The notes under the pieces: generated by a model
Told to the model about the DNA's origin: nothing
Database searches by the model: none
What the model saw: the letters and a program-made list of their open reading frames with translations, nothing else
From: Ramlibacter albus
Lineage (GTDB): Bacteria > Pseudomonadota > Gammaproteobacteria > Burkholderiales > Burkholderiaceae_C
Reading direction: 5' to 3'
Assembly: GCF_014297445.1 (NCBI RefSeq)
Contig: NZ_JACORU010000003.1
Coordinates: forward strand, 62,001 to 126,000
DNA length: 64,000 nucleotides
Shown here: piece after piece, positions 41,476 to 49,967 of the stretch
How positions within the stretch are numbered: the first letter of the stretch is position 1
Layout: the number at the start of each line of letters is the position of its first letter
Program-made: the position numbers and the translations under genes

Positions 41476-42179
41476 CGCCTGCGCAGCAACTCGTTTTCGT
41501 GACGGCCGTGAGCCGCGTGGATGTGCTGCGCGAGCGTTTGCTCGCATCTCCGTGCATCCGTGAGCGCAAGCGCAAGCTCGTCGCTTACTTCAATGTCGCG
41601 TCTGCTGCCGAAGCGTTCAACGCAGCGATGGCTTCGGTCACCAGCGCCGGCACATGGCTCGTCTGGGTCCACCAGGATGTCGTGCTGCCCGAGGGCTGGG
41701 ACGAGCGATTTCTTGCCGCGCTCGATGAGGCACAGCGTACCTTCCCCGACCTCGCCGTCGCGGGCATCTACGGCATGTCGGGCAGCACGCGCGCGGGGCA
41801 CGTGCTGGATCGGGGCAACCTGTTGCGCGAGAGCGCCGCGCTGCCCTGCGCGGTGGACAGCCTGGACGAGCTGTTGTTCGCAGTGCGAGCGGATTCGGGC
41901 CTGCGGCTCGACCCGGATCTCGCTTTCGATTTCTACGGCACCGACATCGTCCTGCAGGCGCAGGCAAGCGGCATGCGCGCCGCGGTCGTGGACGCGTACT
42001 GCGAGCACTGGTCCGACACGCCCGCGGGCACGCCGATCCCGCCTTCGATGGCGGACCGCATCGTGCGCAGCGGACGCGCCTTCGAGGCGAAGTGGGCTTC
42101 GCGGCTGCCGGTGCACACCTCGTGGCTGGCCGTGGAACGGCCTGGCGATGTCGAACGCTTCATCGACTCCCTCCGCTGA
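41472..42179 (+). CDS. GT-A-like glycosyltransferase (small)
   Basis: A 235-residue protein with a short GT-A-like plan: QQLVFVTAVSRVDVLRERLLASP, TWLVWVHQDVVLPEGWDERFLAALDEA in place of a DxD strand (VHQDVVLP), and FYGTDIVLQAQASGMRAAVVDAYCEHWSDT near the acceptor side. This resembles families annotated as glycosyltransferases of O-antigen clusters. The metal site is unclear. The start overlaps the preceding stop by 4 bases; the next ATG follows after one base. Confidence 0.75.
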   Translation: MTPAQQLVFVTAVSRVDVLRERLLASPCIRERKRKLVAYFNVASAAEAFNAAMASVTSAGTWLVWVHQDVVLPEGWDERFLAALDEAQRTFPDLAVAGIYGMSGSTRAGHVLDRGNLLRESAALPCAVDSLDELLFAVRADSGLRLDPDLAFDFYGTDIVLQAQASGMRAAVVDAYCEHWSDTPAGTPIPPSMADRIVRSGRAFEAKWASRLPVHTSWLAVERPGDVERFIDSLR

Positions 42180-42180
42180 A

Positions 42181-44298
42181 ATGCCCGTACGCGACGTCCT
42201 GAAGCAATGGGCGTGGGCGGCCGCGCGCCGCGCGCACCACCTCGACTTCGCGTACCTGTTGCCTGCGATCGCAAAGCTGCCGATCCCTTTGGGACATCGC
42301 CTCGCCGCGTTGCGAGGTGAACTGAATGCACGCCTCGGCCGCGACTGGCGCTCGATGGCCCTGGGCTTTCGCCACATCCGCTCGCATTGCATCGGCGCGT
42401 ACCGCGAGCTGCAGCCCTCCGCGAGCCAGGACCAGCTCGCGGCGTGGACGCGCGGCCGCTTCGTCGCCGAGGCCCGAGACGAATACGAATCGCGCCTCAC
42501 CATGGCAGGCCGCGTCGAGGAACTCGAGTGCGAGATCGTCGCGCCGTTCGACCTGAAGCAGCAGCTTTCGAACCGCGAGCGCGGCCTCGTCCTGCTCACG
42601 CCGCACTACCAGAGCTTCTTCCTCGGCATCGCCTTCCTCGCGCGCGCGAGCGGTGCGTTGGTCAACTCCATGTCGTCGTCGGTCACGCACGACCCGCGCG
42701 TCGACCCTGCGGTGCAGCGCCACTTCGACGCGAAGTACCGCGCGCTGGAACGCTACATCGGCGGCAAGGTGCCGGACCACGAGACCGGCAGCCGGCAGTT
42801 CTACCGCATGCTCCAGCGCAAGGAGGTGCTGGTCATCCTCGGCGATGCGCCGGTGCTGCCCGATGGCGCCGCGATGGCGGTGGATTTCCTCGGCGCGAAA
42901 CGAGAGCTCGCGGGGGGCGCGCTGCGCATGGCGCGCGCAACCGGCAGCGACGTCGGGGCTTTCGTGTGCCGGCACCTGGGCGGCAAGCGGTACCGCATCG
43001 AGATGAGCGAGATCGGCTCCGCCAATGACGAGTCCGCGATCGCAAAGGCGTATCGCTTCCTCGGAACCGCCATCGAAGCCGACCCAGGTGGCTGGTGGGC
43101 GTCGGACCTGATCACCGCGATGCCGCGCGTCGCGAGCTCCGCGGGGGATATCGAAGCGCTCGTCATCACGGACAGCCTGCTGAGCGGTTCCGGCGAGCTC
43201 GCGCAGGGCCTGCCGCAGCTGCGACGCAGCGTCGGGCTTTCGCAGTGGCACGAGCGGCACGCGGCCGATGCCACGCCACTCGGCTTCCTTGCGGAGTGCA
43301 CGGCCTCGCGCGTGCTCGTGCTGCTCGAACCCTCGCTGCTCGCCACCTCATCGCTCGCACCCGAGCTGGCCCGATGCATGGACGAGGCGCAAGCCGCCTG
43401 CGTTACGGCCACCGATCCGCGAGACGCCTCCGGCGAATGGGGCATCAGCTACACCACGCTCGGCGACTTCGAAACCTACGTCGCGCGACGTACCGCGCTG
43501 CCCGTGAGCGCGCCCGTGCCCGCGCATCCGCCCGTTGCGATGCTGCTCGACGTGGCGCGCACTCGCGACCTGCTGCGCGAGCGGCCGCAACTGTCCTGGG
43601 CGGACTTGCCTTCGGCGTTCGGCGCCGCGGCCGTGCAGGCACCGCGCGCCTTCGTCCACTCGTACGCGGCCTACCAGCAGGGGAATCGCATGGAGATGCT
43701 CGAACTCTTGCCCGAGGGCGTGAAGACCCTGCTCGACATTGGCGGCGGCGAAGGCGGCTTCGCGCGCGCGTTTGCCGTTACGCGGGGCGGCGAAGCCTGG
43801 CTCGTCGAACCGAGCGAAGCCGCCACGCGCGCCGCGCCGCACGACCGCGTCCACGTCGTGCGTGGCAAGCTACAGGAGCTCGATGCGTCCCTGCATGGCC
43901 GCTTCGATGCCGTGAGCTTCCTCGACGTCCTCGAACACGTCACCGACCCCGGCGAGCTGCTGCGCGCTGCCCGCCCCTTCCTGCGCGAGGGCGGCCACGT
44001 ACTCGTTTCCGTGCCCAACGTCGGCCACTGGTCCGTCGTGCGCGACCTCGCGCAGGGCCGCTTCGACTACCTGCCCGTCGGCATCCTCTGCGCGACGCAC
44101 ATCCGCTTCTTCACCGAGCGCAGCGTGCGCGAGCTGCTGGAGGCGGCCGGCTTCGAGCCGATGCGGTGGCGCCGCGCCGGGCCTTCGCTGCCGCCGGAGT
44201 TCGAGCAGTTCGCAGCTGCCGCGCGGCAAGCCGGTATCGCGATCGACCGCGACAGCCTCGCCACCGAAAGCCTGCATGTCCTCGCCCGGCTCGGTTGA
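42181..44298 (+). CDS. Fusion: LpxL-like acyltransferase domain plus SAM methyltransferase
   Basis: A 705-residue protein with at least two units. Residues about 30-310 follow the LpxL/HtrB lysophospholipid-acyltransferase pattern (LGHRLAALRGELNARLGRDWRSMALGFRHIR, GLVLLTPHYQSFFLGIAFLARA, VLVILGDAPVLPDGAAMAVDFLGAKRELAGGALRMARATGSDV). The catalytic HX4D/E motif is broken: His142 is followed by Phe147. A middle part (about 320-490) has no recognised fold. Residues about 500-705 are a class I methyltransferase (TLLDIGGGEGGFARAF, FDAVSFLDVLEHVTDPGELLRAARPFL). ATG 42181 follows the previous stop by 1 base. Role: probable glycan methylation; the acyltransferase part may be inactive or bind lipid. 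Confidence 0.8.
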   Translation: MPVRDVLKQWAWAAARRAHHLDFAYLLPAIAKLPIPLGHRLAALRGELNARLGRDWRSMALGFRHIRSHCIGAYRELQPSASQDQLAAWTRGRFVAEARDEYESRLTMAGRVEELECEIVAPFDLKQQLSNRERGLVLLTPHYQSFFLGIAFLARASGALVNSMSSSVTHDPRVDPAVQRHFDAKYRALERYIGGKVPDHETGSRQFYRMLQRKEVLVILGDAPVLPDGAAMAVDFLGAKRELAGGALRMARATGSDVGAFVCRHLGGKRYRIEMSEIGSANDESAIAKAYRFLGTAIEADPGGWWASDLITAMPRVASSAGDIEALVITDSLLSGSGELAQGLPQLRRSVGLSQWHERHAADATPLGFLAECTASRVLVLLEPSLLATSSLAPELARCMDEAQAACVTATDPRDASGEWGISYTTLGDFETYVARRTALPVSAPVPAHPPVAMLLDVARTRDLLRERPQLSWADLPSAFGAAAVQAPRAFVHSYAAYQQGNRMEMLELLPEGVKTLLDIGGGEGGFARAFAVTRGGEAWLVEPSEAATRAAPHDRVHVVRGKLQELDASLHGRFDAVSFLDVLEHVTDPGELLRAARPFLREGGHVLVSVPNVGHWSVVRDLAQGRFDYLPVGILCATHIRFFTERSVRELLEAAGFEPMRWRRAGPSLPPEFEQFAAAARQAGIAIDRDSLATESLHVLARLG

Positions 44299-45346
44299 CG
44301 TCTGCATCGTCAACTACCGCGGCGCCGACGACGTGCGCGAGGCGGTGCGCACGCTCGGCGAATGGCCGCACGGCACGCTCTGGATCGTGGACAACAGCGA
44401 GGACGCGGCGCAGGCCGACGCGCTTGCAAGCATCGCGGGCGCGCAGCTCCTCGTGCCGCAGAAGAACCTCGGGTTCGGGCGCGGCTGCAACCTCGCGTTC
44501 GAACGCTCGCAGGCGGATTTCTTCCTGCTGCTCAACCCGGATGCGCGCATCGAGGCGGCCGACCTGCTGCGGCTGGCCGATGCCATGCGGGCCGATGCGC
44601 GGCTCGCGGCCCTCTCGCCGCGCATCTGGTGGAACCCCGAACGCAGTTTCCTGCTGCCTGCGGCGTTCCCGCAGACACCGTGGGTCACGATCGCGCAGAC
44701 GCTCGCTCCCGGGGCGCGCGGCCTCACGATGAAGAGTTCGGCGCGCTACCTCGCAAGGCAACGCGCGATGGCCGCATCGCACGCGACTACACCGGTTGAT
44801 TTCATCGCCGGCGCCGTGCTGCTCCTGCGTCGCGGCGCGGTGCAGGAGGCAGGCGGTCTCTTCGATCCCGCCTACTTCATGTTCTACGAAGACAGCGACT
44901 TGTCGCTGCGGCTGCGCCGCCGCGGCTGGCGGCTGGGCGTCACCGGAGCGGCGGACGCGGTGCACGAGTACCGCCACAAGGCATTCAAGGGTGCGTTGAT
45001 GATGCAGGCCCGCGAGGTCTACTTCCGCAAGCAGTACCCCGGGTTCTGGCGCGCGACCGGTGGCCTGCGCCGCCTCGATGCGTTCGTGCGGCAGGTGCCG
45101 CTGGCCGAGTGGTTCGACGTGCTGCCGCGCCCTTGCCGCACCCTCGACGACTTCAATGAGCAGAGCGGGAGCGCGCGCATCGAAGCCTTCAGCCCGTCCC
45201 CGCTGACGATGCCCGCGATCTTCCGCCCGGGCGCGCCCGCGGCGTTCACGCGGGAAGAATGGGCACTGCTGGAGCCCGCCGGCTATGCCGCGCGGATCGC
45301 AGGCCGCACGCGGTGGGCCTGGTTCGAGCGGAGCGCCACCGAATGA
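44276..45346 (+). CDS. Family 2 glycosyltransferase (rhamnosyltransferase-like)
   Basis: A 356-residue GT2. Landmarks are VDVCIVNYRGADDVREAVRTL, QKNLGFGRGCNLAFERS, LLLNPDARIEAADL (metal-binding NPD), FIAGAVLLLRRGAVQEAGGLFDPAYFMFYEDSDLSLRLRRRGW and EYRHKAFKGALMMQAREVYFRKQYPG. This is the classic pattern of rhamnosyl- and related transferases that build O-antigen. A C-terminal extension of about 90 residues is unassigned. It overlaps the preceding gene by 23 bases and the next by 4. Confidence 0.9.
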   Translation: MSSPGSVDVCIVNYRGADDVREAVRTLGEWPHGTLWIVDNSEDAAQADALASIAGAQLLVPQKNLGFGRGCNLAFERSQADFFLLLNPDARIEAADLLRLADAMRADARLAALSPRIWWNPERSFLLPAAFPQTPWVTIAQTLAPGARGLTMKSSARYLARQRAMAASHATTPVDFIAGAVLLLRRGAVQEAGGLFDPAYFMFYEDSDLSLRLRRRGWRLGVTGAADAVHEYRHKAFKGALMMQAREVYFRKQYPGFWRATGGLRRLDAFVRQVPLAEWFDVLPRPCRTLDDFNEQSGSARIEAFSPSPLTMPAIFRPGAPAAFTREEWALLEPAGYAARIAGRTRWAWFERSATE

Positions 45347-46221
45347 CGCCTCGCGAGACCTGCTGCTGCTGCGACGCCCCGCCGCAAACAGGTCTCGCGC
45401 CCTGGCACCTCGTGTGCCCCACCTGCGGCTACGAGCGCGCGCACCTCGAACCCGCGATCAACGTGGGCAGCGCGCACGACGAACTCGACGAGGCGCAGCG
45501 GGACACCGGCCTGCGCGCGCTGCGCGACCAGAATTTCCGGCAGCTGCTGGATCGCCTCGTGCCGCAACTGCCCGGCAAGCGCTTGCTCGACGTCGGTGCC
45601 GCGCACGGCTGGTTCGTGCAGCGTGCCGCCGAACGCGGGCTGCAGGCCGAAGGCATCGAACCCGACGAAGCCGTCTGCGCCCAGGCGCAGCGCAATGGCG
45701 CGCCGCTGCGGCCCGGTTTCTTCCCGCAGGCATTGCGCGAAGGCGAGCGCTTCGACGCGATCGCCTTCAACGACGTCTTCGAGCACATCCCCGATGCCGC
45801 CGGCATCCTGCGCGCGTGCCACGAGCGGCTGGAGCAGGGCGGCCTGCTGGTTGTCAATCTGCCCTCCAGCCGCGGCGTGTTCTATCGCACGTCGAAGCTG
45901 CTGCAGCGGCTCGGCCTGCCCGGCTCCTTCGAGCGCATGTGGCAGAAGGGCCTGCCGTCGCCGCACGTGCATTACTTCGACGCGGCCAACCTGTCGCGGC
46001 TGGGCGCGCGCCACGGCTTCGAAGCCATCGACACCTTCCACCTGCCGAGCGTGCGCGTGCGGGGGCTCTATTCCCGCATTGCATCCGTGCGCAGCGGCCG
46101 GTGGAAGGCGCCCATCGTCTGGCTTGGCGTGGTGCTCGCCTATCCGCTGCTGGCGGTGCTGCCCGCCGACATCGACGTGGTGGTCTTCAGGCGGGTTGCC
46201 GCGCCGCGATCCGGCGGCTGA
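45343..46221 (+). CDS. SAM-dependent methyltransferase with N-terminal zinc-ribbon-like Cys cluster
   Basis: A 292-residue protein. The N-terminus carries closely spaced cysteines (TCCCCDAPPQ...LVCPTCGYERAHLEP), suggesting a metal-binding ribbon. A class I methyltransferase follows (KRLLDVGAAHGWFVQRAAERGLQAEGIEPD, FDAIAFNDVFEHIPDAAGILRACHERLEQGGLLVVNLP), then an amphipathic tail with a hydrophobic stretch (IVWLGVVLAYPLLAVLP). Similar proteins methylate sugars in polysaccharide clusters. Its 3-prime end overlaps the convergent acyltransferase gene by 35 bases. Confidence 0.87.
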   Translation: MTPRETCCCCDAPPQTGLAPWHLVCPTCGYERAHLEPAINVGSAHDELDEAQRDTGLRALRDQNFRQLLDRLVPQLPGKRLLDVGAAHGWFVQRAAERGLQAEGIEPDEAVCAQAQRNGAPLRPGFFPQALREGERFDAIAFNDVFEHIPDAAGILRACHERLEQGGLLVVNLPSSRGVFYRTSKLLQRLGLPGSFERMWQKGLPSPHVHYFDAANLSRLGARHGFEAIDTFHLPSVRVRGLYSRIASVRSGRWKAPIVWLGVVLAYPLLAVLPADIDVVVFRRVAAPRSGG

Positions 46222-47251
46222 GGTCGCGCCCGAAGTTGCGCGCCGGCGCTTCCAGTGCATGGTGCAGCACCCAAGCCAGGAGCAGAGTCGCAGCGAGGCA
46301 CAACCCGACAGCCGTCCAGCCCTCGATCGGCCAGCCGAACTTCGCACGCATCTGCGGCAATGCGTTGTGGAACAGGTACACGCCGTAGCTCAGCTCGCCG
46401 GCCAGCAGGCACAGGCGCAAGCGCCAGCCCTGCGGGTTGGGCCGGGCTGCGACGCCGCTCACCACGAGCGCGTAGCCGAGCGCCGCGCCCAGGCCGATGT
46501 TGCCGCTGATCCAGGGCCACGCATCGGCCGCGGCCTTCGGGTCCGGTGCGACGAACTTCGTGTACACCGCGCACATCGCCACGAGCGCCACGCATCCCAG
46601 CAACACACGCAGCATGCGTCCGCCGCCTTCGCGCGCGATGCGCCACGCACAGGCACCGAGCGCGAATTCCACCAGTACACCGGGCAGGTGCACGCTCGCA
46701 ATCGCCGATGAAGTGACGCCCTGCCCCGGCTGGGCCACGGCGATGAGCGCCATGTGCATCAGCAGCGCGAACACGAACAGCGCGGCAAATGCCCGCCCTC
46801 GCAGCGTCGCCGCGATCACCGGCAGCAGCAGGTAGAACTCCACCTCCGGCGGCAGGCTCCAGAACGCCGCGTTGTAGAAGAATGCGATCTCGAGTGAGCG
46901 CAGCGTGTGCGCCATGAACACGTGGTCCACCACGTACTTCGTCGCGGCGGGGTCCGGCAACTTCAGCAGCACGTACAGCGCCAGCGCCACGAGGTACAGC
47001 GGGTACAGCCGGAAGAAACGCCGCACGAGGTGCGGCCCCCACGCCAGCGGCCGGCCGAAGAAGTACGGCGCGAACACATAGCCGCTGAGCACGAAGAAGA
47101 GGTCGACGCCGGTGGCGGCAAAGCCCCACGCGCCGGGCGCGCCCGTGACGAGGTGCGCGTAGTGCGAGCCGACGACAATGAGCGCCGCCAGGCCACGCAG
47201 GCCTTCGATGGCGGCGTCTTCGCCGGAACGATCGGAAACGGAGAAACCCAA
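46187..47251 (-). CDS. Acyltransferase 3 family membrane protein
   Basis: A membrane O-acyltransferase of about 354 residues. It has the catalytic-type start IEGLRGLAALIVVGSHYAHL (His), the FFVLSGYV segment, RRFFRLYPLYLVALALY and about ten membrane helices ending in LHHALEAPARNFG. It probably O-acetylates a surface sugar. It is the only leftward gene inside the polysaccharide cluster, which suggests separate control or insertion. No ATG fits; TTG at 47251 is a tentative start. Only 36 bp separate it from the divergent GtrB-like gene. Confidence 0.83.
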   Translation of the reverse strand: MGFSVSDRSGEDAAIEGLRGLAALIVVGSHYAHLVTGAPGAWGFAATGVDLFFVLSGYVFAPYFFGRPLAWGPHLVRRFFRLYPLYLVALALYVLLKLPDPAATKYVVDHVFMAHTLRSLEIAFFYNAAFWSLPPEVEFYLLLPVIAATLRGRAFAALFVFALLMHMALIAVAQPGQGVTSSAIASVHLPGVLVEFALGACAWRIAREGGGRMLRVLLGCVALVAMCAVYTKFVAPDPKAAADAWPWISGNIGLGAALGYALVVSGVAARPNPQGWRLRLCLLAGELSYGVYLFHNALPQMRAKFGWPIEGWTAVGLCLAATLLLAWVLHHALEAPARNFGRDLSRRIAARQPA

Positions 47252-47287
47252 GGCGTTCTTTACAATCCGGCGCGAGCGCCAAGCCCG

Positions 47288-48244
47288 ATGCAAGAAAAGA
47301 TCGCCGCCATTATTCCCTGTTACCGCGTCAAGGCGCACATCCTCGACGTCATCGGGCGCATCGGGGGCGAGGTCGGCCGCATCTACGTGGTCGACGACGC
47401 CTGCCCGGAACACACCGGCGACCACGTCGAGGCGCACTGCAACGACATCCGCGTCGTCGTCGTCCGCAACACCGAGAACCTCGGCGTGGGCGGTGCGGTG
47501 ATGGCCGGCTACAGGGCCGCCATCGCCGACGGCGCCGACATCCTGGTCAAGATCGACGGCGACGGCCAGATGGACCCGGCCCTCGTATGGCGCTTCGTGC
47601 GGCCCATCGCGGCCGGCCAGGCCGACTACACCAAGGGCAATCGCTTCTACGACCTCACCGAGATCGGCCAGATGCCCACGATGCGCCTCGTGGGCAACGC
47701 GGTGCTGTCGTTCATGGCCAAGCTCTCCACGGGTTACTGGAACGTGTTCGACATCACCAACGGCTACACGGCCATCCACGCCAAGGTGGCGAAGCACCTG
47801 CCGATGGACAAGATCAGCCGCCGCTACTTCTTCGAGACGGACATGCTGTTCCGCCTGAACATCGTGCGCGCGGTGGTGGTGGACGTGCCGATGGATGCCG
47901 CCTACGGCAGCGAGGTGAGCAACCTGCGCATCCGCCGCATCGTCGGCGAGTTCCTCGCCAAGCACGCGCGCAATTTCTTCAAGCGCATCGCTTACAACTA
48001 TTTCCTGCGCGACATGACCGTGGCATCGCTCGAGCTTGTCTTCGGCGCGGCGCTGCTCGGGTTCGGCGTCGTGTTCGGCAGCGTGCACTGGTGGCGCTCG
48101 GCTCAACTGGGCCTGGCAACGCCGCTGGGCACGATCATGCTCGCGGCCCTGCCCACGCTCGTGGGGCTGCAGATGCTGCTGGCATTCGTCGGCTTCGACG
48201 TCGCGAACGTGCCGCGGCGGCCCATCCATATCGACCTGCCCTGA
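47288..48244 (+). CDS. GtrB/DPM1-like polyprenyl-phosphate glycosyltransferase
   Basis: A 318-residue GT2 enzyme with IAAIIPCYRVKAHILDVIGRIGGEVGRIYVVDDACPEHT, the DGDGQ metal site (VKIDGDGQMDPAL), DITNGYTAIHAKV, and two C-terminal membrane segments (SLELVFGAALLGFGVVFG and LGTIMLAALPTLVGLQMLLAFVGF). Such enzymes load a sugar onto undecaprenyl phosphate. It is followed by an EmrE-type flippase-like protein and a large multi-spanning DUF2142 protein, so the three may form a periplasmic sugar-addition module. A TACAAT at 47261-47266 could be its -10. Confidence 0.9.
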   Translation: MQEKIAAIIPCYRVKAHILDVIGRIGGEVGRIYVVDDACPEHTGDHVEAHCNDIRVVVVRNTENLGVGGAVMAGYRAAIADGADILVKIDGDGQMDPALVWRFVRPIAAGQADYTKGNRFYDLTEIGQMPTMRLVGNAVLSFMAKLSTGYWNVFDITNGYTAIHAKVAKHLPMDKISRRYFFETDMLFRLNIVRAVVVDVPMDAAYGSEVSNLRIRRIVGEFLAKHARNFFKRIAYNYFLRDMTVASLELVFGAALLGFGVVFGSVHWWRSAQLGLATPLGTIMLAALPTLVGLQMLLAFVGFDVANVPRRPIHIDLP

Positions 48245-48250
48245 ACGCCG

Positions 48251-48601
48251 ATGGCCCGCCCGCACCACTATCTCCTGCTCGTGTTGACCGTCGCCGCGCT
48301 CGCGGTCGGGCAGGTGCTGTTCAAGCTCGCCGCCGGCGCGATGCAGCCGGGCCGGGCGTGGCACGAATGGATCTTCAACCGCCACCTCGTCGCCGCCCTC
48401 TTCGTCTATGCCGCGGCCACGGGCATGTGGATCGCGCTGCTGCGCGAGGTGCCGCTGTCCGCCGCCTACCCGTTCGCCGCGCTGGCGTTCTTCTTCGTGC
48501 CGGTGCTCGCGCATTTCACCGTGGGTGAGCCGCTGCGCTGGCAGACGCTCGCGGGCGCCGCGATCATCTTCGTCGGCGTCTGGGTGTCGGGCCTCGAATG
48601 A
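48251..48601 (+). CDS. Small four-helix transporter (EmrE/ArnE-like)
   Basis: A 116-residue protein with four membrane helices: VLTVAALAVGQVLFKLAAG, LVAALFVYAAATGMWIALLREVPLSAAYPFAALAFFFVPVLAHF, and WQTLAGAAIIFVGVWVSGLE. The phrase REVPLSAAYPFAALAF is typical of the ArnE/ArnF and SMR group, where Pro-Leu-Ser-x-Ala-Tyr precedes a helix break. It likely flips the polyprenyl-phospho-sugar made by the upstream enzyme. It overlaps the DUF2142 gene by 4 bases. Confidence 0.85.
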   Translation: MARPHHYLLLVLTVAALAVGQVLFKLAAGAMQPGRAWHEWIFNRHLVAALFVYAAATGMWIALLREVPLSAAYPFAALAFFFVPVLAHFTVGEPLRWQTLAGAAIIFVGVWVSGLE

Positions 48602-49950
48602 CCCGGGGCCGCCTGCTGGCGCTGTGGGCAGCGCTCGTCGTCCTGGCTGCGTGCGTGAGCGCGCTCATCCCGCCCATGCAGTCGCCGGACGAACACAGCC
48701 ACGTCTTCCGCGCGCAGGCGCTCGCGCATGGCCAGTTGCGCATGGAGACACCGCCCGGCCAGAGCACCGGCGTGTACGTGGACGAGGGCCTCATCTACTT
48801 CGTCCAGCCGCACCTGTGGAAGATCGTTTCCGAGCGGGCCGCCCGGCTGACGCCGCATGAAAAAGAGCTCACCCACGCGAAGCGGTGGGAGGGCAAGGCG
48901 CATTTCGTCCAGATCCCGGGCACCGGCTATTACTTTCCGCTCGTGTATGCGCCGCACGCGGTGGGTATCGGCCTCGGCGAACTCCTGGGCCTGAGCGTGG
49001 TCCACAGCTACCGGCTGATGCGCGTCGTCTGCATCGCCGCGAGCCTGGCGCTGCTCGTGGCCGCGTTTCGCATCGCCCGGCCCCCGCTGCTCGCGATTGC
49101 CTTGCTGCTGCTGCCGATGACGGTGTACCAGCTGGTGCAGCCGACGCTCGACGGCTTCACGACGAGCCTGGCCGTGCTGGCGCTCAGCCTCTTCACGCGG
49201 CGCATCATGGAACCCGAAGGCGGCTCGCGGCGCGAGGACTGGGTGCTGGCAGGCTGCCTGTTCCTGCTCGCCACCAGCCGCGTGCACTTGGCGCCGCTGC
49301 TGCTGCTGCCGCTCTACCTGGCGTGGCGCCGCAAGTCACCCGCGGCCGCGGTGCCTGGCGTGGTGGCCCTTGCCGCGACACTTGCGTGGACAGGCTATGC
49401 GCTCGCGACGACGGTCGATGCTCGGGTCAAGCGCGACCACACGACAGCCCAGCTCGTGCTGCAGTACGTGCAGCATCCGCTCGACTTCGTCCGAATCGTC
49501 TGGGCCTCGGTGACCGACGAGAAGCTCGGCACGGAATACTCCCGGTCCTTCATCGGGGTGCTCGGCTGGCTGGACACCCACCTGGCGCTGCACTGGTACA
49601 CCGCGCTGTGGATCGGCCTGGCCCTGTGCCTGCTGGTGTCGGCGCTGCGCGCGCCGCTGCGCCAGGCCGCCGAGGGCCGCGCCGTCCTCGTGCTGGGCGC
49701 CGTGGCCAGCGTCGCGCTGGCTTTCTTCGCGCTGCTGGTCACGTGGACGCCGCATCCGGCGAAGACGATCGAAGGCATCCAGGGCCGCTATTTCATCGTG
49801 CCGGCGCTCGCGGTGGCGTATGCGCTCGCCTCCCCGGCCGGCGCAGCGCCGCCGGACCGGTTGCGTTGGGTGGCCTGGGGGCTGGGTGGCGCCTTTGCCG
49901 CGGCGGCCCTCTACGCGCTCGTCGAGGCGATCCTCGGCCGGTATCATTGA
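48598..49950 (+). CDS. DUF2142 membrane protein, probable GT-C glycosyltransferase
   Basis: A 450-residue protein with about ten or more membrane helices. The first periplasmic loop holds SPDEHSHVFRAQALAHGQL, with the acidic/His PDE-H pattern typical of GT-C enzymes and the DUF2142 family. A later loop carries TEYSRSFIGVLGWLDTHLALHWYTALW. The end fits the family signature IQGRYFIVPALAVAYAL (QGRYF). It probably takes a sugar from the polyprenyl carrier supplied by the two upstream genes and adds it to a glycan in the periplasm. Confidence 0.87.
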   Translation: MTRGRLLALWAALVVLAACVSALIPPMQSPDEHSHVFRAQALAHGQLRMETPPGQSTGVYVDEGLIYFVQPHLWKIVSERAARLTPHEKELTHAKRWEGKAHFVQIPGTGYYFPLVYAPHAVGIGLGELLGLSVVHSYRLMRVVCIAASLALLVAAFRIARPPLLAIALLLLPMTVYQLVQPTLDGFTTSLAVLALSLFTRRIMEPEGGSRREDWVLAGCLFLLATSRVHLAPLLLLPLYLAWRRKSPAAAVPGVVALAATLAWTGYALATTVDARVKRDHTTAQLVLQYVQHPLDFVRIVWASVTDEKLGTEYSRSFIGVLGWLDTHLALHWYTALWIGLALCLLVSALRAPLRQAAEGRAVLVLGAVASVALAFFALLVTWTPHPAKTIEGIQGRYFIVPALAVAYALASPAGAAPPDRLRWVAWGLGGAFAAAALYALVEAILGRYH

Positions 49951-49967
49951 CGGCTTTTCGTCGCCGC

